NCBI GenBank assembly: GCA_964553795.1
Contig: CAZKMR010000088.1
Coordinates: 1-20,974, forward strand
Direction: 5' to 3'
Source of the DNA: JADLHS01 sp964553795
GTDB lineage: Bacteria; Verrucomicrobiota; Verrucomicrobiia; Limisphaerales; JADLHS01
Length of the DNA: 20,974 nt
In this document: piece after piece, positions 1-7,231 of the stretch
Numbering within the stretch: the first letter of the stretch is position 1
Layout of the letters: the number at the start of each line of letters is the position of its first letter
The notes under the pieces: generated by a model
What the model was told of the DNA's origin: nothing
The model's input: only the letters and a program-made list of their open reading frames with translations
The model's database searches: none
Position numbers and translations under genes: made by a program

Positions 1-639
1 TTCTGCCTGGTGCAACGGCACATTCTCCGTTTTTCCGGCGTTCGCTGCAAAATTACCAATCTCGAACTGACCAACGACCGGTCGCTGGTCTGGAAGCTGA
101 CGAAGGAACGCTATTACGGCGTGCCGATCATTCGCGACGGGCGCAACGTGGTGTTTGAAACAGGCGACGACACCCAGGTCATCGCCAAGTATCTGGACCA
201 GAAACTCAAGCTCGGCTTGTTTCCGGCGGATCTGGAAGGTGAACAATTCCTCCTCTGGCGCTACATCGAGAACGACATTGAAGGACTGACGTTCAAGCTC
301 AACGACGTTTTCTACCGGGAATTTGTCAAACCCGAGGATCAACTGGGATTTATCCGGCACAAGGAACGCAAGTTTGGCCGTGGTTGTTTAGACCAATGGC
401 GCACGCAACGCGTGGCGCTGGTGGCAGATTTGACCCAGCGCCTGTTGCCCTTCGAGGAAATGTTGTCCTACCGCCCGTTCCTGTTGGGCAAGCGCCCCCG
501 GTTCATTGACTTCGATCTGCTGGGCATGTTGGATAACTTCCTCTACACCGGGTATTACAAACTGCCCGCCCGACACAAAGAAATCGCCGCCTGGCACCGC
601 CGGATGGCATCCGCCAAGCTTTCTCAATTCGTAACGTGA
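1..639 (+). CDS. Glutathione S-transferase-like protein (5' end outside window)
   Basis: The reading frame is open from the first base, and the first visible codons (FCLVQRHIL) look like the start of helix 1 of a thioredoxin-fold GST N-terminal domain, just after its usual active-site region. The gene therefore almost certainly begins upstream, and the GTG at position 10 is not a credible start. A VPIIRDG segment followed by an acidic, Thr-containing stretch (FETGDDTQVIAKYL) fits the cis-proline and glutathione-binding end of the N-terminal domain. The C-terminal half is helical, and the segment RPFLLGKRPRFIDFDLLGML resembles the conserved N-capping motif of GST C-terminal domains. Substrate and true glutathione dependence cannot be told, because the catalytic residue region lies off the window. 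The stop overlaps the next start by 4 bases (GTGA), so it is probably co-transcribed with the PhoH gene. Confidence 0.75.
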   Translation, partial: FCLVQRHILRFSGVRCKITNLELTNDRSLVWKLTKERYYGVPIIRDGRNVVFETGDDTQVIAKYLDQKLKLGLFPADLEGEQFLLWRYIENDIEGLTFKLNDVFYREFVKPEDQLGFIRHKERKFGRGCLDQWRTQRVALVADLTQRLLPFEEMLSYRPFLLGKRPRFIDFDLLGMLDNFLYTGYYKLPARHKEIAAWHRRMASAKLSQFVT

Positions 640-1970
640 AGAATTATATTCTCGACACCAACGTCCTGCTCCACGACCCCAATTCCCTGCTCAATTTTGA
701 GGAAAACAATGTCCTCCTACCGATTGAAGTCATCGAGGAAATCGACCGGTTCAAACGCGAATCCACCGAACTGGGCCAGAATGCCCGTACGGTTTCGCGC
801 ATGCTCGACGGGTTTCGCGGCGAAGGCAGTTTAAGCGCCGGCGTAAAGTTGCCCAACGGCGGCAAACTTCGCATCACCGTTCAAAAGGAAAGCCTCAAAA
901 ACGGCAATGGGAACGGCAACGGCAAAGGGCATAGCCACGCCAAGTCCACCAGTGTGGACAACAAGATTTTGCTCGTGGCCAAGGAAGTCCAAAAGGCCGA
1001 GCCGAAGAACAAAACCATCCTGGTTTCCAAAGACATCAACCTGCGCATCAAGGCTGACGCCATTGGGCTTGATGCCGAGGATTACGAGACGGATCGCGTT
1101 TACATCAAGGACCTTTACACCGGCATGATTGAGATTCCGGTCAGCCCGGAAAAGCTCGCGAGCTTTCGCGCCAACGGCGAACTCGAGGTCAACGGGGGCA
1201 AACAATATTTCCCGAACGAGTATTGCACGCTGATTGATGAAACGAATCCCAAGAAGTGCGCGCTCACCAAAGTGGATGCCAGTGGCAAGAAACTCGTTCC
1301 CATCCTCGACGTGCGCGACGGCGTTTGGGGTATCAAACCGCGCAATCGTGAACAGCATTACGCTTTTGACGCGCTGCTCGACGACCGCGTTAAGCTCGTG
1401 ACGCTGATGGGTAAAGCCGGCACGGGCAAAACGCTCATGGCGATGGCCGCGGGATTGAAACGAACTGTGCTCGACCGCGAATTCCGTCGCGTGGTCGTCG
1501 CGCGCCCGACGATTTCCATGGGCAAAGAACTCGGCTTCCTCCCAGGTTCACTCGAAGAAAAACTCGCGCCCTGGATGCAGCCGATTCACGACGCGCTCGA
1601 AATGTTAAGCGACCTCAACATGGGCCACGACCATCGCCGCAGCGGCGATTTGATGCGCAGCGGGAGCATCGTGGTGGAAGCGTTGAGTTACATTCGCGGT
1701 CGCAGCATCGCGAATCAGTTCATGATCATTGACGAGGCACAGAACCTCACGCCGCTCGAAGTCAAAACCATCGTCACGCGCGTCGGCAATGGCACGAAGA
1801 TCGTCTTCACCGGCGACCCGTACCAGATTGATAATCCGTACGTGGACGGCTCATCCAACGGATTCAACTACATCGTGAGCAAGTTCCGCCCGGAGGCCGT
1901 CGCGGCGCATGTCGAATTGCAGAAAGGCGAGCGCTCCGAATTGGCGGAGCTGGCGGCGAATATTCTGTAG
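636..1970 (+). CDS. PIN domain-PhoH family ATPase
   Basis: 444 residues, GTG start overlapping the upstream stop. The N-terminal PIN domain (about 1-150) shows the YILDTNVLLHDP motif with Asp7, an acidic IEVIEEIDRFK helix, and further acidic positions Asp108 and Asp133, as in metal-dependent RNases. The C-terminal PhoH domain (about 235-444) has Walker A GKAGTGKT (259-266), Walker B MIIDEAQN (363-370) and the FTGDPYQID sensor-like motif. Proteins with this architecture (PhoH2 or YlaK type) are described as RNA helicase/RNase combinations, so a cytoplasmic RNA-processing role is inferred. A low-complexity Asn-Gly run (residues 89-96, then Lys-Gly-His-Ser-His) interrupts the PIN domain. Unlike classic E. 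coli PhoH it is a two-domain protein. Family assignment is secure; the physiological RNA target is unknown. Confidence 0.93.
   Translation: MKNYILDTNVLLHDPNSLLNFEENNVLLPIEVIEEIDRFKRESTELGQNARTVSRMLDGFRGEGSLSAGVKLPNGGKLRITVQKESLKNGNGNGNGKGHSHAKSTSVDNKILLVAKEVQKAEPKNKTILVSKDINLRIKADAIGLDAEDYETDRVYIKDLYTGMIEIPVSPEKLASFRANGELEVNGGKQYFPNEYCTLIDETNPKKCALTKVDASGKKLVPILDVRDGVWGIKPRNREQHYAFDALLDDRVKLVTLMGKAGTGKTLMAMAAGLKRTVLDREFRRVVVARPTISMGKELGFLPGSLEEKLAPWMQPIHDALEMLSDLNMGHDHRRSGDLMRSGSIVVEALSYIRGRSIANQFMIIDEAQNLTPLEVKTIVTRVGNGTKIVFTGDPYQIDNPYVDGSSNGFNYIVSKFRPEAVAAHVELQKGERSELAELAANIL
900..929 (+). repeat. Imperfect hexanucleotide repeat in the PIN-PhoH gene
   Basis: Five consecutive 6-base units, AACGGC, AATGGG, AACGGC, AACGGC and AAAGGG, encode four Asn-Gly dipeptides and a Lys-Gly. 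The unit length keeps the frame. It lies in a linker-like part of the PIN domain and probably forms a flexible loop. Confidence 0.75.
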
Positions 1971-2007
1971 TTCGTTTGCGACGAGAACAGCCAACAGCAA
2001 GCCACGC

Positions 2008-4143
2008 CTAGCTGCCGGTCGTGATGACCAACTTTTTCCCTTTCAGCAATTCACTGTGGGGAATGAAATAGCCGTCCACCTTCTTGTTGTCGTAGGTAAT
2101 CCCGGTGATTTTGGTCCCATTGCCTTTCTTTACAATTGTGACGGTTTTGCGACCGAGCTTGAGTTTGACTTCGTCGAATAGCGGCACGGTGACGATGTAT
2201 TCGGGATCCGCCGGAGAGTAGGTGTAAAGCCCCATGGCGTTGAAGACGTACCACGAAGACATTTCGCCCGCGTCGTCCATGCCGCAAAGGGTGTTCCCGC
2301 CTTCCATTCCGTAGAAGCGTTCCATGATTTCGTTCAAGATGGCCTGCGACTTCTCCGGTTTGCCGACCCAGTAATAAAGATACGGGAAGCCATGATCCGG
2401 TTGATTGCCGTGACAATACTGGCCGATGAAACTGTTGATGTTCCACGCGATGTGGTTTGGATTCCAGGGAATCGAAAATAACCGGTCCAATTGTTTCTCG
2501 AACGCCTCTTTGTTCGGATAGAGATTGATCAGTCCTTCGGTGTCGTGCGGCGCGAAGAAGGACGATTGCCACGCGTTGGCCTCGCGATACATGTATTCGT
2601 AATACGGATACTGCGGGTCAAACGGCGTCACCCAATCGCCGTTCTCAAGCCGGCCGCGCATCAGGCCAGTGGAAGGATCGAACAAGTTGGTGAAATTGCC
2701 CGCGCGCTTCATCATCGTCTCGTAGGTCGCGGGATCGCCGAGTTCCTTCGCGAGTAATGCAACAGCATAATCGTCGTAGGCGTACTCCAGCGTCTTGGTG
2801 ACGCCGGCTTTGGCTTTCGTTTCGACGTGGGGATTCTCCACGGCTGGGGTCGAGATGTAACCTTTCTCGATATACTCGGCCAAATGCGGGCGCGCGCGGC
2901 GGCGCTCGACCGTGGCATTCTTGACCATCAAGTCGTAGGCGCCTTTCACATCGAAGCCGCGAATCCCGCGCAAATACGTTCCGGTGACGAACGGCGAGGC
3001 GTGGTCGCCATGAAAGAAGGTGGGCATGAAACCGGTGATGTTGCCGCGGTCCACCATGGATTGGATGACGTCTGCGGTCACGCCCGGTGACAGCAACCCG
3101 AGCAGGATTAGTTTGTTCCGATAGTCATCCCAGAATGCCGGGATGGTGTAATACTGAAAATCTTCCTGTGCGATCTTGTTGGCCTCATCGAAGAATTCGC
3201 CGTTCACGTCGCTGCGGAGCGTGGGCCAGAGGAACGAGCGATACAGACAGGAATAGAAGAGTTGTTTTTGTCGTTCCGTGCCGCCGGACACTTCGATTTT
3301 CGAGAGCAACGCCTCCCAGATTTTGGAGGCATCCTTGCGAACGCGCGCGAAACTTTTTTTCGCAAGCTCTTTTTCCAGATTCAACTGCGCGTTTTCTGCG
3401 GTGGTGAAGGAAAGCCCAATTCTGATTTCCAGCGGCTTCTTATCGTCCGCAAAATGAATCACGGACACGTCGTGTCGCTCGCCTTTCAGCGTTTCGATCT
3501 TCGTGATCTTGTGATTCGCCACGGCGTAGAAGAACACTTTGCCGCGCGTATCCTGGTAGCCGCGAAAAGCATTGTCGCCGACTTGTTCGAGCTTCCAATC
3601 GGTCACGCGCTCATTGGAGATCGCGAGGTTCGCGACGAGCTTTTTATCCTGTGCGCCGCGAAAGGTGTATTTGTGGAAGCCGCAGCGCAAAGTCGTGGTC
3701 AGTTCCGCGTGGATGTTGTAACGGTCGAGCAACACCTGGTAGTAGCCGGGCTCGGCGGATTCGTGTTCGTGCCGGAACGGGGAACTGAAATCATTCGGAT
3801 CAACTGTTCCAGTGACGGGCAAAAGCGGGATGTGACAGAGATTCCAATGTCCCTTATTCGAATGGGTGAACGCGCGAATCACGTTGTCTTCATACTCGTA
3901 ACCGGCGCCACTGCCCCACTTGGTGATGGGACTGAGTTGCACCATGGCGTTGGGCAGGGACGCGCCCGGAAAAGTGAGTCCGGCCCAGACGCGCCACGGC
4001 GGTTCGAAGCCAATGTCTGCGACATTGGTGATGGGGCCGGTGCCGAGAAAAGTGTTCACGTATGAGGTCAACGGCTTTTCCGCGCGCAGGGACAACGCCG
4101 CCAAAAGGAAAATTCCCAGACCAAGCAAGGGACGGTTCTTCAT
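2008..4143 (-). CDS. Secreted glycoside hydrolase family 92 (alpha-mannosidase-like)
   Basis: The frame extends to 4230, but an ATG at 4143 (or the in-frame ATG at 4149) opens directly into a signal peptide, MKNRPLLGLGIFLLAALSLRA, with likely cleavage after Ala21. From 4143 the protein has 711 residues. GH92 landmarks occur in order: a GLTFPGASLPNAMVQLSP segment near the N terminus, IRGFDVKGAYDLM, a TLEYAYDDYAVALLAKELG stretch, REANAWQSSFFAPHD (Glu521), IGQYCHGNQPDHG (Gln581) and GMDDAGEMSSWYVFNAMG (Asp623/Asp624). GH92 enzymes are Ca2+-dependent inverting exo-alpha-mannosidases acting on mannans or N-glycans. The family call is strong, but the HGNEP-type motif is altered to HGNQPDHG, so alpha-1,2-mannosidase specificity should not be assumed. 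It is exported, presumably to the periplasm or outside. It lies 100 bases downstream of purU on the same strand. Confidence 0.9.
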   Translation of the reverse strand: MKNRPLLGLGIFLLAALSLRAEKPLTSYVNTFLGTGPITNVADIGFEPPWRVWAGLTFPGASLPNAMVQLSPITKWGSGAGYEYEDNVIRAFTHSNKGHWNLCHIPLLPVTGTVDPNDFSSPFRHEHESAEPGYYQVLLDRYNIHAELTTTLRCGFHKYTFRGAQDKKLVANLAISNERVTDWKLEQVGDNAFRGYQDTRGKVFFYAVANHKITKIETLKGERHDVSVIHFADDKKPLEIRIGLSFTTAENAQLNLEKELAKKSFARVRKDASKIWEALLSKIEVSGGTERQKQLFYSCLYRSFLWPTLRSDVNGEFFDEANKIAQEDFQYYTIPAFWDDYRNKLILLGLLSPGVTADVIQSMVDRGNITGFMPTFFHGDHASPFVTGTYLRGIRGFDVKGAYDLMVKNATVERRRARPHLAEYIEKGYISTPAVENPHVETKAKAGVTKTLEYAYDDYAVALLAKELGDPATYETMMKRAGNFTNLFDPSTGLMRGRLENGDWVTPFDPQYPYYEYMYREANAWQSSFFAPHDTEGLINLYPNKEAFEKQLDRLFSIPWNPNHIAWNINSFIGQYCHGNQPDHGFPYLYYWVGKPEKSQAILNEIMERFYGMEGGNTLCGMDDAGEMSSWYVFNAMGLYTYSPADPEYIVTVPLFDEVKLKLGRKTVTIVKKGNGTKITGITYDNKKVDGYFIPHSELLKGKKLVITTGS

Positions 4144-4243
4144 AATCATTCTCAGTTGTAGTGAAAGCAGCGGGGCTCGCAAGTCCGCCGGGTCGTCAGC
4201 AGACGCACGACAGCGGGAAAAATTCAGCAACGCTAAAAGCTGA

Positions 4244-5089
4244 TCAAACTTCTTTGACCGTACCCCAATAGACGTCGAGCCGTTTGGTCAGGTAGAGCTT
4301 GACGGCTTTGACGAGCACGCGACTCTCGATCCGTTGGCCGGCGGCGATGATTTCTTTCAACGACATTCCAGCACGCACCGGGAAGCTGTCCTGCGCGATG
4401 ATTGGACCTTCATCGAGATGCATGCTGACGAAATGTGCGGTCACGCCGACAATCTTCACGCCATGTTCGTAGGCCTGGCGATATGCACTCGGGCCAGGAA
4501 AGCTCGGCAAAAGCGAAGGATGAATGTTGATGATCTTGTTTTTGTAGCGCCAGACAAACGTCGGCGAGAGGATTTTCATGAAGCGCGCGAGCACCACGAA
4601 ATCCACTTCCTGTTTTTCCAGGATTTGCAACGCGCGACGTTCGGCGCGGACGCGGTCCGTCCACGGAATATGAACAAACGGAAGTTTGTTCTTACGCGCC
4701 AAGGGCTCGAGGTCGGAATGGTTGCTCACGACCACGACCGGGTCGGCGTTCAATTGACCTTTCGCGGCTGTGGCCATGAGCGCTTCGAAACAATGCGATT
4801 CACGGGTGACCATGATGGCAAACCGCTGGCGCCGGCTCGGTTCGACGAAGCGAATTTTAATTTCCATGCCGAGCACCCGGGCCAACTTGGTGAGGCCGGT
4901 GCGCACGGCGGATTCGTCGCATTCGTTGGCCGCCCACGAGGATTGAATCGTCATGCCGAACTGACCGCGCGTCACTTTCTCTTCGAGCGCCTCAATGTTC
5001 GCCTTCTGCACGAACAGAAAACTGGTGACTTTGGCCACGACGCCGGATTGATCGCGTCCGATGACCGTGATGGCGGCGTAAATCTTCAT
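4244..5089 (-). CDS. purU: Formyltetrahydrofolate deformylase
   Basis: 281 residues from the ATG at 5089, close to the 280 of E. coli PurU. The frame runs on to 5173, but that upstream part has no family similarity. An N-terminal ACT domain (about 1-85, ITVIGRDQSGVVAKVTSFLF) is followed by a formyltransferase-fold hydrolase domain (about 88-281) with VVSNHSDLEPLA, NIHPSLLPSFPG (Asn188, His190) and HLDEGPIIAQD (Asp226), the usual catalytic triad. The enzyme hydrolyses 10-formyl-THF to formate and THF, balancing one-carbon pools; in E. coli it is regulated by methionine and glycine through the ACT domain. The NIHPSLLPSFPG loop reads more like PurN, but the ACT domain and LDEGPII motif favour PurU. 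It is divergent from fabD across an 82-base gap, and no strong ribosome-binding site is visible. Confidence 0.92.
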   Translation of the reverse strand: MKIYAAITVIGRDQSGVVAKVTSFLFVQKANIEALEEKVTRGQFGMTIQSSWAANECDESAVRTGLTKLARVLGMEIKIRFVEPSRRQRFAIMVTRESHCFEALMATAAKGQLNADPVVVVSNHSDLEPLARKNKLPFVHIPWTDRVRAERRALQILEKQEVDFVVLARFMKILSPTFVWRYKNKIINIHPSLLPSFPGPSAYRQAYEHGVKIVGVTAHFVSMHLDEGPIIAQDSFPVRAGMSLKEIIAAGQRIESRVLVKAVKLYLTKRLDVYWGTVKEV

Positions 5090-5171
5090 GCGGGCGCAGC
5101 ATACAAATGCGCCGCGCCGTTGGAAATCTCTCCTTTCTCTGGCTTGCGACTTTGTGTTTATTGGGGGTCGC

Positions 5172-6098
5172 ATGAGTAAAACCGCACTTCTATTTGCCGG
5201 TCAGGGCGCCCAGGTCGTTGGAATGGGCAAAGATCTCGCCGCTGCTTTTCCGTCGGGCAAGGCGTGGTTCGACCGTGCCAATGCCGCGCTCGGGTATGAT
5301 TTGACGGCAATCTGCTTCGATGGACCGGAAACGGAATTAACCAAAACGGAAAACGCGCAACCGGGAATATTTCTGGCGAGTTGGGTCGCGTTCGAGTTGT
5401 TGAAGGAGAATGTGCCGACGTTGAAGTTTGAGGCAACGGCGGGATTGTCGCTCGGAGAATTCACCGCGCTCACCGCGGCGGGCGCGATGAGTTTTGAAGA
5501 CGGCTTGCGGGTTGTGCGACAGCGCGGGCGCTTCATGCAGGAAGCCTGCGATGTCACCAAGGGTGGCATGGCGGCGGTGATTGGATTGGACGAAGGGCCG
5601 ACGCGTGAAGCGTGCGCGGAGGCGGGCGTCGTGCTGGCCAACTTGAATTGTCCGGGACAACTGGTGATTTCCGGTGAAGCCGAAAAAATCACGAAAGCTT
5701 GCGAACTCGCCAAAGCCAAAGGCGCGAAGCGGGCGATTCCCTTGACCGTAGCCGGCGCGTATCACTCCCCTTTAATGGCCAGCGCGCAACCGAAGCTTCA
5801 AACCGAACTCACCCGCGCGAAAATCTCGGCACCGACAGTTCCCGTGATCTCGAACGTTACCGCCCAACCGCACGCTGCGCCGGACCAGATTGCGGCGCGG
5901 TTGGTGGAACAAGTAACCTCTTCGGTGCGTTGGGAAGAATCCATGCGCTATCTTTTGACGCAAGGCTTTACGCGATTTATTGAACTTGGGCCGGGCACGG
6001 CGTTGACCGGTTTCATGAAACGCATCAACAAGGAAGCGCAAATGTTGAACGTGGCTGATATTGCCAGCCTGGAGGCAACCGTCAAAGCGTTGGCCTGA
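5172..6098 (+). CDS. fabD: Malonyl-CoA:ACP transacylase
   Basis: 308 residues, the usual FabD length. The start chosen is the ATG at 5172, which directly precedes MSKTALLFAGQGAQ and has a purine-rich GGGGG (5163-5167) upstream; an earlier in-frame ATG at 5088 would add an unrelated leader. Motifs are GQGAQ at 10-14, the nucleophile elbow GLSLGEF with Ser93, an Arg in the VRQRGRFMQ helix (about 118-120), and the catalytic AYHSPLM with His198. It transfers malonyl from CoA to the acyl-carrier protein for fatty-acid elongation in the cytoplasm. Other fab genes (fabH, fabG, acpP) that often flank fabD are not present here. The HAD phosphatase gene follows after 2 bases, implying one transcript. 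Confidence 0.96.
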   Translation: MSKTALLFAGQGAQVVGMGKDLAAAFPSGKAWFDRANAALGYDLTAICFDGPETELTKTENAQPGIFLASWVAFELLKENVPTLKFEATAGLSLGEFTALTAAGAMSFEDGLRVVRQRGRFMQEACDVTKGGMAAVIGLDEGPTREACAEAGVVLANLNCPGQLVISGEAEKITKACELAKAKGAKRAIPLTVAGAYHSPLMASAQPKLQTELTRAKISAPTVPVISNVTAQPHAAPDQIAARLVEQVTSSVRWEESMRYLLTQGFTRFIELGPGTALTGFMKRINKEAQMLNVADIASLEATVKALA

Positions 6099-6100
6099 AG

Positions 6101-6784
6101 ATGGTTAAACTGGTTCTATTCGATATTGACGGGACGTTGGTGCACACCGGCGGCGCGGGCATCAAGGCGTTCGCGAAGGTGTTTGCCACGCAGTTTGGAA
6201 TTCCGAACGGAACGGAGCGAATCAAGTTCGCCGGTCGCACGGATGTTGGGTTGGTGCGCGAGTTCTTCGTTTCGAACCGGATTGAGCCGAGTCCGGACAA
6301 CTTCACCGCATTCTTTGAGCAATACGTTTTCTGGTTGGATTACATTCTCGCCCAGAGTGTTACCGAGTCCTGCCCCGGCATTTCGAAACTCATTCGAGAA
6401 CTACAAACGTTGTCCGAACCGCCGACGCTAGGATTGCTCACCGGAAACATTCGACTCGGGGCGGAGATCAAATTGCGGCACTTCGACTTGTGGAAAGAGT
6501 TCGTGACCGGTGCATTTGCGGACGACCATGAAGATCGCGACTACATCGCGCATGTGGCACGGGGGCGCGGATCGCGGTTGTTGGGTCGGGAATTGCGTGG
6601 CGAAGAAATCGTCGTCATCGGCGACACGCCACTGGACATCAAATGTGGCCGAGCCATTGGGGCGCGGGTTCTGGCGGTTGCCACAGGTGGTGCGACATTG
6701 GATGAATTAAAACAACATTCGCCGGACTGGGCCGTGAATGATTTGAGCCGACTTTCGGCTGAAGAAATTTGTTGGCGTCGCTAA
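6101..6784 (+). CDS. HAD-superfamily hydrolase, phosphoglycolate phosphatase-like
   Basis: 227 residues starting 2 bases after the fabD stop. HAD motif I is LVLFDIDGTL with nucleophile Asp8 and acid/base Asp10; motif II is LLTGN with Thr114; motif IV is VVIGDTPLDIKCG with Asp175 and Asp179. An alpha-helical cap (about 18-85, containing FAGRTDVGLVREFF) gives subfamily I architecture, as in Gph and related phosphatases. It is a cytoplasmic Mg2+-dependent phosphatase. The sequence cannot fix the substrate; phosphoglycolate or another small phosphate ester is plausible. Tight spacing suggests translation coupled to fabD. It ends 5 bases before the convergent FmdB-like gene. Confidence 0.9.
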   Translation: MVKLVLFDIDGTLVHTGGAGIKAFAKVFATQFGIPNGTERIKFAGRTDVGLVREFFVSNRIEPSPDNFTAFFEQYVFWLDYILAQSVTESCPGISKLIRELQTLSEPPTLGLLTGNIRLGAEIKLRHFDLWKEFVTGAFADDHEDRDYIAHVARGRGSRLLGRELRGEEIVVIGDTPLDIKCGRAIGARVLAVATGGATLDELKQHSPDWAVNDLSRLSAEEICWRR

Positions 6785-6789
6785 GTGGA

Positions 6790-7023
6790 TTAGTGGCGGT
6801 GCGGCTTGCCCGTTCCGCACATCCCGCAAGAACTCGGCACGCCGCTGCAAGACATCGGCGCGGGGGCGTTACCAGCAGCGCCAGTGGAAGCAAAAGTGGA
6901 AAATTTCTTGGATAACTTCGCCGAACCGCAATGCGGACATTTTGTGCCTTCCCAATCGCTGGAGCGCACCAGGATTTCGCTGTCTTGCTCGCATTTCCCG
7001 CAGTGAAATTCGTAAATCGGCAT
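6790..7023 (-). CDS. FmdB-type zinc-ribbon protein
   Basis: 77 residues. The N-terminal half is a compact zinc ribbon of the FmdB/CxxC_CxxC_SSSS family: MPIYEFHCGKCEQDSEIL with Cys8 and Cys11, then KCPHCGSAKLSKKFS with Cys29 and Cys32. The tail is rich in Ser, Ala and Cys, with CGMCGTGKPHRH at the end, which may bind an additional metal. The family is widespread and named after a putative formamidase regulator; the function of most members is unknown, so I assign none. It is a single-gene unit, convergent with the HAD gene and divergent from pgi. Confidence 0.88.
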   Translation of the reverse strand: MPIYEFHCGKCEQDSEILVRSSDWEGTKCPHCGSAKLSKKFSTFASTGAAGNAPAPMSCSGVPSSCGMCGTGKPHRH

Positions 7024-7056
7024 GGCGACAATCTAGTCAGAGCGCCCCTGCCCCTC

Positions 7057-7087
7057 AACTGAGTTTTCTTCGATCAACGACTCAGTT
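7057..7087. repeat. Inverted repeat between fmdB-like gene and pgi
   Basis: AACTGAG (7057-7063) and its exact complement CTCAGTT (7081-7087) are separated by 17 bases in the 208-base gap between two divergent genes. The arms are short and AT/GC-mixed, with no T-tract, so a terminator is unlikely; a regulator-binding site is possible. No convincing -35/-10 pair is visible nearby. A 7-base pair of arms could arise by chance. Confidence 0.3.
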
Positions 7088-7231
7088 CGCTGCTTATCGC
7101 GTCCTGCGACCCCGGGAAATCGCTCGCGTTCAAGGCAGATGCGAGATGGACAATTCCGCCCGTTTCAATTACACAAAAGCTTGCGTCTTTCGGCCTATCG
7201 TCGGGGCGCTTCCTGAAACTGGCAACTGACA

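Noticed and set aside
2439..2447. Second possible parS half-site, TGTTCCACG, in the GH92 gene
   Set aside because: The other half (CGATGTG...) does not match, so the palindrome is missing; a 9-base half-site occurs by chance.
3262..4065. 267-residue open frame antisense to the GH92 gene (and a 281-residue one antisense to purU at 4334-5179)
   Set aside because: Both lie fully inside well-supported genes on the other strand, are Arg/His-rich and show no family signature or start signal.
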